Source of the DNA: Meandrina meandrites
Taxonomy: Eukaryota; Cnidaria; Anthozoa; Scleractinia; Meandrinidae
Assembly (NCBI GenBank): GCA_963693305.1
Contig: OY855909.1
Coordinates: 4,638,241-4,702,240 of the forward strand
Direction: 5' to 3'
Length of the DNA: 64,000 bases
Under the pieces are notes generated by a model. That model made no database searches, was not told the origin of the DNA, and was given only the letters and a program-made list of their open reading frames with translations. Of the stretch, positions 13,448 through 26,179 are shown in pieces (position 1 is the stretch's first letter; every line of letters starts with the position of its first letter). The position numbers and the translations under genes are program-made.

Positions 13448-16400
13448 GTTGGGTGATACTTATTTTCGATAGACTGCGCCACAGGGAAGCGCAAGCAAGC
13501 AAAATTGCCGAAATCGAATTTACAAACTAGAACTATAAATAAACCACCCTCACTGAATTTTATGTTGAATAGAGCGGTCTCTGGGTTATCCTTGAACAGT
13601 TCGACAGCCTCGTCCATCGCCAATTACCAGCCGATAGAAGCCTCGAACCTTCTGTGTCAATTCATACGAAAATAACATATTCGCAAAATAAACAGCAAAA
13701 ATCGGAAATAATTATAATAGCATTGCCATAGGTTACAGTCTAGAGAAAGACTGCACTAGTCAGTTAGTATTTAGAAAACTAACTATAATACCGGGAAATG
13801 ACACTTCGACGAGTCAAAATTTAAAAATTATCCCTTAGGAGTTCTTCTAGAGGCTCGCACTCTCGGCGCTCGTGTAATCACACACCATTTTTTTTTTTCA
13901 CCATTTTTTTGTTGGATCCACGCCTACATGCTGAGGATGTCGGGTAACGACCAATTCGTGACGTCCAAGAACAAGTTCCAAACCAACGATGCAAAACCGT
14001 GCTACATATGAATTAACGATCTTACAGAAAAACGCCTTTCACGAGGGCAAGGCAATATGTTACCTTGGCTCTCATTCTCTGTCGAAGACCTTTTGATTGG
14101 CATCGGGAGGAAATGGGGTAATGAGCAAAGAAATGCGCCAACCTAGATTTTAGACTCAATAAATTTGAATAAATTAAAACGAAAGGCTGGTTTACAAGAA
14201 AAATAGGAATAAACATTAGCTGACGAAAACAGGCTCAATGCCTTTAAATGTTGATCGACATTGCGTTTTTGGTGAATTATCCTGGCGTGGGGCGTGAAAA
14301 ATGTTATAGAGCTCTGCTTCTCTGAAATTTGACTAGACTGCCCCCTTATACATGATGTGAGAAGAGGCCACCGAGGGAATGCACCCTTACGCAACAATTC
14401 AAAGAGGATGGCATTCATTATTGATGGCAAAGCAGTTTACGTAATGGCCTTCCCTAATGACTATTAACCTAAAACTAGAGTAAAATTAATTTATAATACA
14501 AATAAAAAAAATTAAATACGTGTAGTCAATAAACAATGCTCAGCATCAAAGTTTTCCAGTAGCATCTGTCCCTAGAGGTTTTCTAAAAAGCGTTTCTGTG
14601 GAGAAATATTCCTAAGGGACAGTTCTGTTCCATTCCACGGACGGGAAGCACTGGAATGAAATGCTCTACGACCTGAATTTTTCTTGCACTTAGGCGCGAT
14701 TAGCGCACTTGCCCATGAGGTTCTCGCATTTTCAAAATGATATAAAATAAAAAATAATCCACTTTACATCACACAGGCCAGGATGAGGGAGTCCTTGCCA
14801 CCATAGATTGCGGCAGTGTCCAAGGGATACTTATTGACATCGCCATATCTGATATCGCCCAATGGGATACCTCCGATGCCGATGACGTCGATGCCTGGGC
14901 TTTGAACAGTAAAACCGACGCATCATCATGTAAGCCGACATTCAACCAAGGAGCCGGACAGGTGCAATACGCTGCTTTTAGCGTCGAGAACTGTGCCGAT
15001 GAACCGACCGTATCTGCAGACGGCACGAAACTGGAATACGAGTTTATAATAAATGTTAATGCAGCAGGCGGCCCTGGCTCACCGATAACCTATTCTTACG
15101 ATCACCAGTACAGCATCAAGTGTTTTTACAACAGGGAACGAGAGAACTTGATGGCGAGCTTTGAACCTCTTCCTCTACTAACTGCCTCTGGTGAAGGTGA
15201 GTCAGACGTATTAGTAAACCAGTGTGCTATCCACAGATCCTAGAGATATTCTGCGTTCTTTTTCTCGATCTTTCAAAATAACATTTGCTTATAGCCTAGC
15301 CTGGACCAACGACGTCTGCCATAAGTGATTTTTCCACAGAGTGACCGTTCTGAATGTGTTCTTTCTTTTCAGACACTAATGATTTTACGATTTCCTTTAC
15401 CTTACACTACGGCGATGGACCGCAGCAGGATGCCGAAATTGCCGCTAATGCCGTCATTGACTTGGGGACCCCAATTTACGGAAAAGTAACGGTTGATGAT
15501 ACCGGTTTTCCGAATCTGGATATTCATTTTCGCTCAGTCACGGCCAGCGAAGACAGTGGTGGTTTGGTCAATCCAGTTACTTTGGTCACTGATGGGTAAG
15601 TAGAGTCTGTTCATCTGTTCATAGATAGAGTAGAGTAGAGTAGAGTAGAGCGGAGCAGAGCAGAGCAGAGCAGAGCAGAGCAGAGCAGAGCAGAGCAGAG
15701 TACAGTACAGTACAGTACAGTACAGTACAGTACAGTACAGTACAGTACAGTACAGTACAGTACAGTACAGTACAGTACAGTACAGTACAGTACAGTACAG
15801 TACAGTACAGTACAGTACAGTACAGTACAGTACAGTACAGTACAGTACAGTACAGTACAGTACAGTACAGTACAGTACAGTACAGTACAGTACAGTACAG
15901 TACAGTACAGTACAGTACAGTGCAGTGCAGTACGGTACGGTACGGTACGGTACGGTACAGTACAGTACAGTACAGTACAGTACAGTACAGTACAGTACAG
16001 TACAGTACAGTACAGTGCAGTGCAGTGCAGTGCAGTGCAGTGCAGTACGGTACGGTACTGTACGGTACGGTACGGTACAGTACAGTACAGTACAGTACAG
16101 TACAGTACAGTACAGTACAGTACAGTACAGTACAGTACAGTACAGTACAGTACAGTACAGTAGAGCAGAGCAGAGCAGAGCAGAGATGAGAGCGAGCATA
16201 GCAGAGTACAGTACAGTACAGTACAGCAGAGCAGAGCAGAGTAAAGTCAAAAGGTTAACAGTTAAGAATATATAACACGTGAAACAATAAAAATATTTGT
16301 GCGTGTTATGGGTTTTATATCACAAAGTAAACAAAACAAGAAAGAAAGTAATTCCAATTAAAGTAACAAAGTGCCAAGTGAATAGTTTGGCGCGAATCGA

Positions 16401-18444
16401 GTCACTTTGGGTGTTGAGTGAAACCTTGATATCCTTTGCGAACAGCATCTCGTATATATGCAAGGCACTCGAACATGCTTCTACATTTTTTAGAACTTTA
16501 AACAGGTGATCTATCTTTGCTCTTTTGCTGCCATGTTGTGTTTCAAGGTGGCAGAATGACGGTGTTCAATAATGCGTTGATGCACGTGTCGGGCAGTAAA
16601 CCCGATATAATTTGCATCGCACAAATCACGTTATTTTTTTGTGGACTAATGGCTTTCCTTTCTTTACTTAGCTGTGGGGATGCCACTTCGATAGTAGATG
16701 ATGTCGAATGCGACGCTAATGCAGATGACAGATTTAATATGATAGACAATGGCGCTTTCCGATACCCGGGTCAAGCAGCCCCTGCAAACGTTTACTTCAG
16801 GACCACGGTATTGGTTTGCCTAGCAGATAATGTGGGCACAGAATGCAAAACTGAATGTACCGCCTGCGCTGGTGATGAGCGAGAGAGACGTGAAACTGTT
16901 AAGGAAATCCACCAAACTCTCTACTACCTGTCGGCTGGCCCATACAGATTTGAAAACGTCAATAAAGGTTTGTGATAAAATTAGATTTATTGCTGATGGT
17001 AACCATCGAATTTGATTGATTAATTCAAATTTGAGCAAAGGTTATAAGATAGATAGAATGATTTTAAAAGAAAACCGTAGCCTGCGAAAAACACCGCCGC
17101 GCGAGTGACAACATCATGAGCGGGTGAGGAGAATCTCGTTGTCTCAGCTTCACCACTCGCTTCAGCATTCCGAAACTAAACTCTAACAAAACTCCTGAAG
17201 TAAAAACCTGAACGGCTGGTGGTTGTTAAAGTAACTTAATCTAGACCCCTGGGGTGGCGGGGGGGGGGGGGGGGGGAGGGGGGGGGGCACTGTATATTTT
17301 TGGGTGGGGATGTGCCACTGGGACTCTGAAACCCTTACCATATACCAGACCATGTTCACCTGATTTTGCAACCCTATACTAGACTAGACACTGATCATGA
17401 GAAACCCTACCCTATCCCAGACTTGTTATTGTAGCACTATTACTGTTTCTAGTCGAAAACCAACTGTCGACAACGTTGCCGCGATGATTTTTGACGTTTA
17501 GGAAAGCCTCTTTCTCTTCTTAGTTTCTAATTCTTTAATTCTTCATACCGCTGATCAGTTTCCCGGCAAATGATACCCTATTCTAGACCAAAACTCTCTG
17601 ATTTCTATACCCTATCCCAGACAAAACTGTTTGAAAACCATACCCTTCACAGCGGCACATACCTCTATAGCTCATTTTATGGGAGTGCCCCCCCCCCCCC
17701 CCCCCCCCGTGGGGTCTGGACAATATAATATAATAACCATGAGCCAATATAAATAACAGACCAAGCTTGTGATGGTAGATTATTGTAGTAAGATTATCTG
17801 GGTTACTGAAGGTATAAATACCATGGCAAAGTTTAAGATGTCAAACGTAGCCTATTGCATTAAGCGACTCCGATAGCCAAAGCACATTTCCTTCCTTTTT
17901 TGGTGAGTTAACATTCCATAATGTCTTTAAGTATAAAAAGGCGGTCAGTATTCAGTTCAAGTCTTAGCTGAACAAGATCACCCATCCTTCCGTTAAAATG
18001 GTACGTTTCCCAACTTACTCGATGGTCCCAGTTCGTCTACAACGGCCGTGCCACCTAGCTCAAAGAATGAAAAACTAAGAATCCGCCGGCACAGTTCATA
18101 TACACAAAAAATATATAATTAAAAGCCATTGCGAGAAGACGGGACATCAACAAAGAGATGGGTATAAATATGCTTGCTTGCTTTCTTTTGTTTTTCCTCC
18201 AGGGCTTGTAAGTGGTTAATATGTCTTGAAATCAACCTCTTACGTGACGTTTTGTTTTATTTCATCAGACTCCGCTGTTGGCAAGGATCAGGGCACAGCT
18301 CTCCCGACCTATGTCATCGCCATCGTTGCTGTATGTGGAATCGCGGCCATCGCTATTATTAGCGCAGTTGTGGTCATTGCGCTTCGCCAACGCCGCAAAA
18401 ATACTACAACTGCTAAGCCGCGTGATGCTGGCGTTACTGCTTAA
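12773..18444 (+). CDS. ZP-domain membrane protein, gene A, 5 exons, 393 aa
   Basis: Exons by splice sites and by alignment to its paralogue: 12773-12839, 14777-15196, 15373-15595, 16672-16967 and 18269-18444; the spliced length is 1182 nt, a multiple of three. Exon 1 encodes a signal peptide (MDRKFCLSIVFAVFLFEAAVVHG). Exon 2 is ZP-N with four cysteines (ATIDCGS, SSCKP, ENCADEP, SIKCFYN). Exons 3-4 are ZP-C, including VTDGC, GAFRYPGQ and VLVCLADN, then a furin-type RERR site. Exon 5 gives a transmembrane helix and a basic cytoplasmic tail. ZP modules polymerise into extracellular filaments; ZP proteins have been reported in coral skeletal matrix, but that role is not shown here. Intron 1 starts with GC rather than GT. 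Intron 3 holds a long TACAG array. Confidence 0.88.
13003..13153. mobile_element. MITE with 17-bp inverted ends, intron 1 of ZP gene A
   Basis: GTACTAAAACCCGAAAC at 13003-13019 is matched by its exact reverse complement at 13137-13153. The interior has CGAAA runs. No clear target duplication is visible. Confidence 0.75.
13166..13268. mobile_element. Short fold-back repeat, intron 1 of ZP gene A
   Basis: ACAATTAGACCC is matched by GGGTCTAATTGT. The interior has two further hairpins (GTAGCCC/GGGCTAC and TAGCCCAT/ATGGGCTA). Confidence 0.75.
13272..13460. mobile_element. MITE with 17-bp inverted ends, intron 1 of ZP gene A
   Basis: AGTATCACCCAACTAGT at 13272 is matched by ACTAGTTGGGTGATACT ending at 13460. 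Confidence 0.8.
15629..16243. repeat. TACAG pentanucleotide array with block-wise variants, intron 3 of ZP gene A
   Basis: About 600 bp of 5-bp units. Blocks of AGAGC, TACAG, TGCAG and TACGG alternate, and variants are clustered rather than scattered, which indicates local homogenisation. Long open frames exist in every phase on both strands only because the unit lacks stop codons. Confidence 0.95.
17230..17715. repeat. Fold-back repeat with poly-G and poly-C ends, intron 4 of ZP gene A
   Basis: A G-tract near 17258-17287 and a C-tract near 17688-17708 bracket a segment built from degenerate units of the type TACCCTATCCCAGAC. The outer ends pair as inverted repeats. Confidence 0.65.
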
Positions 18445-19377
18445 TTAACACAGGCCATATACTTGGATCAGAAATAGCTGAATACACTCATTTTTTTTAT
18501 AAGAACGTTGAGGCTGAGATTTGCCCCAGAATTTAAAGGGTGATACGCTACGGGAATTTCGCACATTTTTGTTCTAAACTGTTCTGAAATTAGTGGTAGG
18601 CAACTTAACCTTAACTTAACATTAGCTTTGAACATCTAGAGGATGACATCACTTTAATTTGCGGATAGAAATCAAACTAAAGCTATAAATATTCGGAAAA
18701 CAGCTTGAAAAGTTTAGCCTTAATTTTTCAAGTTGCAATCCATTTCCATCCAAGCCATCTGCAGCCAAAGATGCTTGTTAACAGTTTCAGTGTTCTAATA
18801 TAGCAATTCTTAATAAAAATGGCTTATTAGTTTTTGGTTTCCTACGACACAAATACAAATTTTGACTGTTCGAAAATCTGTTGAAATCCGTAACAAAGCC
18901 CCTTTAACAAATGTATGGGATATATTAAGAACATTATCAGGCTCAGCCAAATTTTACGCGTTCTCATAAAAAAAAAGATTGTAGTCACATGCATTGTAGT
19001 GAAGTATTGCCATTCAATAGACTGCAAAATAGTCATATTCTTTGCGAACGCGCGCGGTCTTTAAACGAGAATTTTCTGGAGCGAATATCATTGAAAAGCG
19101 TGACACCAATTGTAGGGAAAAACGACTGTCTTAAAGACGTCCATTCAATGAAGAATAAGCAAACCTACCGGCATACTTTTTGTCTCATTTATATTCAAAA
19201 AGGCCGCTGTTCTAAAGTCTATGGCCGTTTTGTTTTAGTTTTTAATTAGTCAAATGGAGTCTCTAATCAGCCGAAACTCCTGAACATTTAAAAGGAAAAC
19301 GTATATTTCCTTATTTTTGTGGAACCTTTACGCTTCCAAGTACTATGATCAGGTACGTTCTAGAAGAATGAGCATAC
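18445..19377. other. Intergenic, nothing recognised
   Basis: This is AT-rich sequence after ZP gene A. I see no gene, RNA or clear repeat; the short open frames here lack any recognisable content. Confidence 0.5.
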
Positions 19378-19850
19378 ACCCGGGGGATTCCCCTATGGAA
19401 GGGACGGGGAAAGACATCAGAAAATTTAAATGAAACCTGAAAAGGAGACCAATCTGGGGTGGCACGTCCTTCAACCCTAAACGATGCAATTTTTTTAATT
19501 TATTGGTCTTGACCACAAATACCAAAAAAAAATAGAAAAATAATAAGCCATTTCCGAGTTGCCTTTTACTTCGGTTTCAAAACGAGTCCTTGTGCACAAT
19601 CCTTTATATGGAAACGAGTTTGACTTTTAAAACTCATTTCCATATGAAAGGTTGTACACCAGGCCTCGTTTTGAAACCGAGGTAAAAGGAAACTCGGAAA
19701 TGGGCTATTGATGTTCTGTCCTGAAAGAGACCAAAATTCATTATGACGACCTTAAAGCGAAACCACGCGCGCCCTCACACCTTTCTTCGTATGGGAATCC
19801 CACCCCCACCCCCCCCCCCCCCCCAGGGAGTTATATTTATCCTTTTTATT
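19378..19850. repeat. Nested repeat: C-rich-ended element carrying a palindromic MITE
   Basis: The outer part begins with a GGGGGATTCCCCTATGG-like stretch and ends with TATGGGAATCCCACC and a C-run. Inside, 19548-19703 is a fold-back with CCATTTCCGAG and CTCGGAAATGG ends. A related outer sequence recurs at about 25905-26000. Confidence 0.65.
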
Positions 19851-20455
19851 AGTTTAGCAAATGCAGCTAATAGTTTGCTCCAATAGGCCTTAGTTCTGAC
19901 TTTTTATACCCAACACATTTTTTAATCAGCACCAAAAACAAAAATAAAAATGATTTTCTTGAGAATCTAAACATGTATCGAGTGTTTTTACTTTCTCAGC
20001 TTCGCATTACGATTATTCCTTTCTTAGTTCTAGAGGGCTCCATTTTAAAGTGAAGGATATTTGGAGATAGTCATGAAGAATTCAGAATCTCTTTTTTTGG
20101 GTGGGTGTCGTTTCATCCTTGACGGCCTATATTAGTTTCATTTCGGATAGAACAACAACGTAACATGACCAAATTTTGCGTACTGTGGACAACCTGAACC
20201 ACGACGGATAATTTTTGGTTTTTATATTTAGAATTGAACGCTGTCTTTTCATATCCAGCTGGAGCTAGTTCTAAAACCGAAAGATACACTGAATACATCT
20301 GAATAGTTGCAAAGTTTTAAAGTTAACTAGAAATTCATTTTTCAATAGGCGTTGTCCTCGTCGCTGTCGTCACTGCTTAAGCTACCTAATATTGGCGGGA
20401 AACTGAGCAGTGCGAGCGTAGTCTGGGAATAGGTCAGCAATTAAATGCGCAACAA

Positions 20456-21170
20456 TTAAATGCGACGTTTTAAACCAAACGACGAATGTTTTAATTCGAG
20501 TCGACTGGAATTAGTTGCGTTCGAGGAACGAGAACGCCACCTAATCTCACGTGTCATCGACCTCTGTGTACATGTACAGCCAGGAAATTTTGAGATTTCG
20601 TGTGAAGTTTGCAAAAAGTCCACCCCGCTCGGTTTTTTAAGGGGTACTCGGCCGGGAAACTGGTACTCGTGGCCTCGTTTTCGCGTATCTCGTCTCGGCC
20701 GGAAACTGGTACGAACTCGACGTTGTTTCGACGTTTTGGGGGAGTTGTTGACTTTATGGTTGTTCGTTTTGCTGTTGTTTTCTTCGCTCTGATCGGTAAG
20801 TTACGTACATTGAATATTCATTTGTCGTAGTATACACAATGTTATTCAAAGTTCTTCCATGTTGCATTGATCGAAGTCTCAGGAAAGTGTGTACGACTCC
20901 TGATATACTGAGCATTAAGCCGCAGCTCTGTGCTGTATTGCAGTTTGTGTTGTCAACCCGCTTCCCCAAAGATCGCCTCGCTGTTGTACCTCAGTTGCGA
21001 TGTGCATTGTGCCAAACAAACTCACCCTTAACGTGGTTTCAAAATTTAACCCACAAAATACCTCACCGAAGATGGACACATTCCAGACTCTCGAACGCAC
21101 TCCCATAATCCATGATTACTTCTAGTATTGTATACGGCGCATGTAAAATGCGACGTTTAAACCAGGCCTT
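20456..21170. repeat. Putative repeat unit with an exon-like start (signal peptide plus splice donor)
   Basis: AAATGCGACGTTTTAAACCA at 20458 recurs in the same direction near 21148 as AAATGCGACGTTTAAACCA, bounding about 700 bp. Inside, ATG at 20756 opens MVVRFAVVFFALIG, a hydrophobic peptide followed at once by GTAAGT, which looks like a 5' exon. No downstream exon could be joined. A host gene start or a captured exon are both possible. Confidence 0.35.
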
Positions 21171-21764
21171 ATATACCCCCAACTGAAATGCAGTTTTTTT
21201 ATTAAATTATAATCAGGACGTGTGGGGCTTGAAACCCAGTATAGGTATGAGCGCTAAGTTATTCTACTTTATGGTCAAAAGCTAAGATTGTATTCACTGT
21301 TTTCTTTTTCGTACTCGAGAGTCACACAAAACGCAAAAATAATTTGTACACAAAAATTTAATTTGACTCAAAGGATATTTCTAAACGCAAGTTTGAAACC
21401 GCAAAGCATCACGCGGTGTAAAACTTTCCATGGATAAATCCATGTCGTTTTCAGCTGAAGGAATAATAAATACAGAGCGTTTACCGACCGGCGTCTCAGC
21501 GGACACTTTGAGGTTTATTTATTTATTTTATTTAACATTTCTTTATACACGGTTAAAAAATCATCAGGTAATACCAGAAGTTATGGACTTCTGGTAATAC
21601 TAATATTTAAAGTTATAATAAAAATTAATACTAATAAACTACTAATAAACAGTCCATGCTAATTACTAATAAAAATAAAAATTGAAGTAGTAAATCACAA
21701 TTTAAATATTAAACTAATCCTGTTTTCCATGAATGCCGTGTCCAACTTTGCTTTAAATTGATTA

Positions 21765-22280
21765 AAAGATTTTGTCGTCTTGAGATTGCAGGGTAGCATT
21801 AACATTTCCGCGATAGATATTAAACGCCCAACTATCGGTAGCTTTTAATGGAGCAGTAACAGTTAAATGCAATGAGCGAAAGCCCGACTGTTGTTCAGAA
21901 ATTACGCCCTCTTTAGTTAGAAAGCTATATAGCTGGTCATGCACGACCCTCTCGAATACCTTAGCAATTACTGGAAGGGCTGAAATTGGTCGATAATTAT
22001 TTAGATCAGATCGCTCACCTCTGCTTAAACAACGGAGTAACTCTAGCACATTTCCAGTCGTCAGGAAATATACCAGAAGTTAAAGACTTGTTAAAGAGGT
22101 CAGATAACGAGACCGAAATAAGATCAGCACATTCACGGATTAATCTAGCAGAAATGTTATCAAGACCTGTTGCATCAGATCTAGATAATTTGTTTAGGTG
22201 AGAAAAAATAATATTACTGCTAGTTGGACAGAAATGGAATGTTTTGTTGTTACAAGTGATTTTAGCAGAATATAACAAAT
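21765..22280 (-). pseudogene. Broken non-LTR (CR1-like LINE) reverse transcriptase fragment
   Basis: On the minus strand, LDNISARLIRECADLI followed by FPDDWKCARVTPLFK is the linker into the RT domain, and NNYRPISALPVIAKVFERV with ISEQQSGFR is RT motif 1-2 sequence. The two halves are in different frames, shifted near 22015-22049. After SWAFNIYRGNVNA the sequence jumps directly to the C-terminal QSQDDKIF region, so the catalytic palm is deleted. The AT-rich tail at 21510-21760 is probably its 3' end. It is dead. Confidence 0.85.
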
Positions 22281-22745
22281 GCTCGCTGCATGGCCAATAT
22301 CGAAATTTGAAATTAAAATATGTGGAAGGATCTACTAGACTACTAGGAAGGCAGTTCTTTTATTGTCTCTTAGTGGGGTATAAAATGGTAAAATCCGATG
22401 CTCGCCGAGACTTATCATTTGTAAAATGATACGTCAAAATCCGGGTGCGAAACGCCCTGAATTAGAAAATATCCAAGTACGAGACTTTTACAACGCTAGT
22501 CTAATGCTCTGTAGCTCACTGTTTTGCTGTTGTTGTTGTTCTTGCCATTGTTTTGTGATAGATCATATACTGATTGAACGTTCGCTTAGTTTGCGAGTCT
22601 CGGAAACTCAAATTTCAAAAATCGAGATTCCGAGACCAGCTTTATTTTTTGCAAGCTCGAGATTCCGAGACTCTAGTTTGCGACGCCGAGATTTCGAGAC
22701 TCGCCTATAATTCATTGCCGAGACCCATGATTTTTCAAGAACCTT

Positions 22746-23145
22746 GGGAATGCACAATGTGCGAGCCAGCGAGCCATGCGAGGCAGACCTGCGAGGCACT
22801 TGAAAACACATTGGTTAGCCTAAATAGCACTCCGGTTAGCCTAAATAGCACTTCGGTTAGCCTACAGTTAGCTCTTAGGTAGCTTGCGGTTAGCTTTTAT
22901 ATTGGGGATAAGGGATTTCTTGCTTGCCCGGTTCACATGGCTTGTGAGTCATGCGAGGCAAGCGAGCCATTTCGGTTAGCCTAAATAACACATTGGTTAG
23001 CCTAGCAACACTCCGGGTAGCCAAAAAAGCACTTCGGTTAGCCTACAGATCGTTTAGGTAGACTTTTTATTGGGATTTTCAAGTGCCTCGCAGGTCTGCC
23101 TCGCATGGCTCGCATGACTCGCTGGCTCGCATATTGTACACACTC
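22746..23145. mobile_element. 400-bp MITE, copy 1, with 9-bp target duplication
   Basis: The left end GGGAATGCACAATGTGCGAG and the right end CTCGCATATTGTACACACTC form imperfect inverted repeats of about 50 bp. The flanks AAGAACCTT are identical at 22737-22745 and 23146-23154. The interior repeats GGTTAGCCTAAATAGCAC-type units. A near-identical second copy lies at 47484-47882. Confidence 0.9.
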
Positions 23146-26100
23146 AAGAACCTTTCTATACCCAATTTTAGGAACTGGCTGATTTACTGGTTGATCATCT
23201 GTTTTGCCGGTTAGAAATGCTGTAAGGATGTTTCAATTTATACCAACATTACTGTAATCGTGAAGGAATTTTAAAGTATGCTGTTTTGCATCAGTTCCGA
23301 GGAATGGCATAAAAAGCCGTCCTTTCTTTGGCTTAAAAAAGAAGGCTTAGGGTTTAATGATTTCTTTTGTTCATGGTAGAAACTGATTGAGGTAAGTCAA
23401 AACAACTTCAAAATAATGTGGTCGCCTGGCATTCAAAAACGATGCGCGGATAGCCGGATTCCACTGCAATTTCAGAAATTTGTGAAGGTAATCGACGGTT
23501 TTGGCGGGAACTGCGCGCGCACAGTGCGTTTCTACCGCTGTAAACTGCTGTAATGTATTGCATGGGCTCGTCACAGATGCATCAAAATTTTAATCCCTTT
23601 GCATTTTCTGAGTTTAATAAACGAACGTTTTCTTTCAGTTTTCATCCAAACTTGATGAGTTTAACTACAGGAATTTTGAGTATGCTACTATACATCACTT
23701 CATTAAAGTTCAACCCACCGCGTTAGCAGTTTTTTCCGCTTTAAACAACGCCGGCTTTTTGTTTTTTCATTTCTTTTGTTTAGGCAGAGGTAACTGGGGT
23801 AATTAAAAGGCAACTTCAATGCTGATCTGATGTTGTGTGGTCAAGTGTATTAAGGTTACAGAGCAAAGATCGGATTAAGGTTTTTACTTCATCTTTTCAA
23901 CAGACAAATCTTTAAGGCTCCCCTCAGAAGTCACTTACACGTTTTGTAGGTAAGTTATTTTTCTTTGGTTTCTTTTCTGATTTTTTATTCTCTTGTTCAA
24001 ATTTAAAACCAAACATATTTGCGTTCGAAGTGATAAAGATTCACTTTTGGTTTGTAAAGAATGGATCCTTTCACGTTGTTTTCGGCTAAGTTGCAAAAGG
24101 TCTGTTGGTTAGTAGAATGGCCAAGATTTGAGAGTGATATCTTCAAAACTTCAGCGCTCCCCAGTAGACCGCGAAATGAGCGCACGAGGGACTTTACGGC
24201 TAAGTTGCGAAGCTAAACCTTCAGTTGCGATTTTACAAGATAGACTCGCAATCTTGCCTGTTTCTCTCATTTTGAGGAGCTCTTTCAACAGTTTATCACA
24301 GATGCTCACTTCACGGCTGACATCAAAAGCTGAAAAGCGTAAAAACCGTCGAAGGCTGCATTGCAAAACGTATCTTTGATTGTCAATAAGAAATTGGTTG
24401 ATTTGCATATTCTGCCTTGTCGGGTCATTCCAAGTGTCTAACGTTCAGAATTATTTTATCATTGAAGGAAACTTCTGCATTATAGTTTTCTAAGGGGGCA
24501 AGGGGCTGCCATGCCATGTCAGGTTCTTCTTAAACTTTGCTACCACGTCCATAATTTGTCCTTAAGAATCTGCGAGAAAAGGGTCAAAAACGACACTTTT
24601 ATATTTGAGCAATAAATTTCTGACATCCACGAAACCCGTTATTTTTAACGCATTGCAATTTATTTGATTTATTTTAACTATGATATTTTGCTTAACTTCA
24701 TTGACGTTCAAACTCAAGCGTAAAACCCTTCCTTTTCTTTTAAAACAATGCCGACTTTTTTGTAGTTTGATTTGTTTTCTGCGGCAGAAATGCAGAAATT
24801 AAGGGCGTGAATAAATCACACGCAGCAAGTTAGCAGCTTAAATTTCACCTCTATAAAGGTTACTTTTAAGCAATTTAGTTTTCTTTCGTTATGCGTCAGA
24901 TTTTATCTTTTCTTGCGCAAGCTAGAGAGAATCATTAATCTTTCATCAACTCGTGACTGCAATTTTGGTATTTTTCGTTTATTTAATTCACCAAAGTCTT
25001 TGTCAGAATTTTAGTCAAGAATTTGTTATCAATCTCTGTACAAACAGATGTGCATTCGAGTTAACTTATTGCAAGATGCGTACAGTTTTTTATTTGAGCG
25101 GTAAATTTTTCGACATCCACGAAGCCTGAGCTATTATATTTCGGTGGTTAGTTATTTTTAACGCATTGTAAGCTGCATAAAAGCATTTTTTCCCAGAGGA
25201 AAAATATTTCCTTAATTTATTTTATTTCTTTTTAAGTATTCTACATTGCATATAAGTTCATTACCAGCCTTCCTTTCTTGTTCAAACAATGCGGGCTTTT
25301 TTGCGCATTGTTTTCTATTGTTTATGACAGAAACTAACGGCCTTTTTAAGTCATAGGCAGCTACTTCACGTTTATTAAGATTAACTTAATTACAAGTATC
25401 GTAAAAAATGAAAAACATTCCTTAACCCCCATACACAATCGTGTGTACTGTACAACCCTCAACGTCGTTATTAGGGTTGACACAACCCTCAAAACATTTG
25501 ATGGAAAAAACATTCAGCTAAATTTCTCCACATCGTATTGCTGAATGCCTGGGAGTTGCCATAGTGAAGGTAATAAACATCAAATCGACAACAAATCATT
25601 AGACATTAATGCTGTTGACAATGACATGCAGTTCCTTTTGTATTTACTTGCTTTGCATGCACGTCAACCAGTTGTAAAGAACGCTTTAGAAAGTTCACAG
25701 ACCAGAATGTCAGGGAGAAAATTACATTCATCAATGCAGATTAATAATGCGCAGTAAAACATAAATTATCCTCGACCAAGGCATACAAAATTAATAAATC
25801 TACCTTCCCAGCCCAATTTAGTAGGTTCTAGCATTAAAAATGCTACTATGACGATTCAACACATTTTCAATCTTTTTATGAACAAGTCCGTAAAATGTCC
25901 CCGTGGGAGGGGGGGGGAGGGGGGGAGGATTCCCATATGAAAGGCACAGGGATTTGAATTAAACTCCTAAAGGACAACAATCTTTGCTAAGCGTGGCTCA
26001 AGTTTTTTTTTTCGCCTCTAATCCTAAGCAAGTCGACAAGCACCTTAAATTTAACAAGTGCCGTTTTGGAAGCAGATAAAGACTTGTACCCGTATTCCAT

Positions 26101-26179
26101 AGGAAATGTTCAATGAAATTAATGCTGATTTAAAAACTGCCTTGTCTTTCCAGAATACTCGACCAAGAAATAAAGCAAC
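23146..26179. other. Intergenic region with diverged ~0.4-1 kb repeats upstream of ZP gene B
   Basis: A shared motif series (CCTTTCTT, AACAATGCNG, GCTTTTT, TTTTGTTTANGNCAGAA-like) recurs near 23313, 23730, 24727 and 25270, and GACATCCACGAA with TATTTTTAACGCATTG recurs near 24623 and 25122. This fits an old, degenerate tandem array. A G-rich repeat lies near 25905-25930. No gene is recognised. Confidence 0.5.

Noticed and set aside
15534..16275. Long open frames on both strands reading YCTVLYCTV or VQYSTVQYS repeats
   Set aside because: They exist only because the TACAG pentanucleotide array has no stop codons in any phase; they lie inside an intron of ZP gene A.
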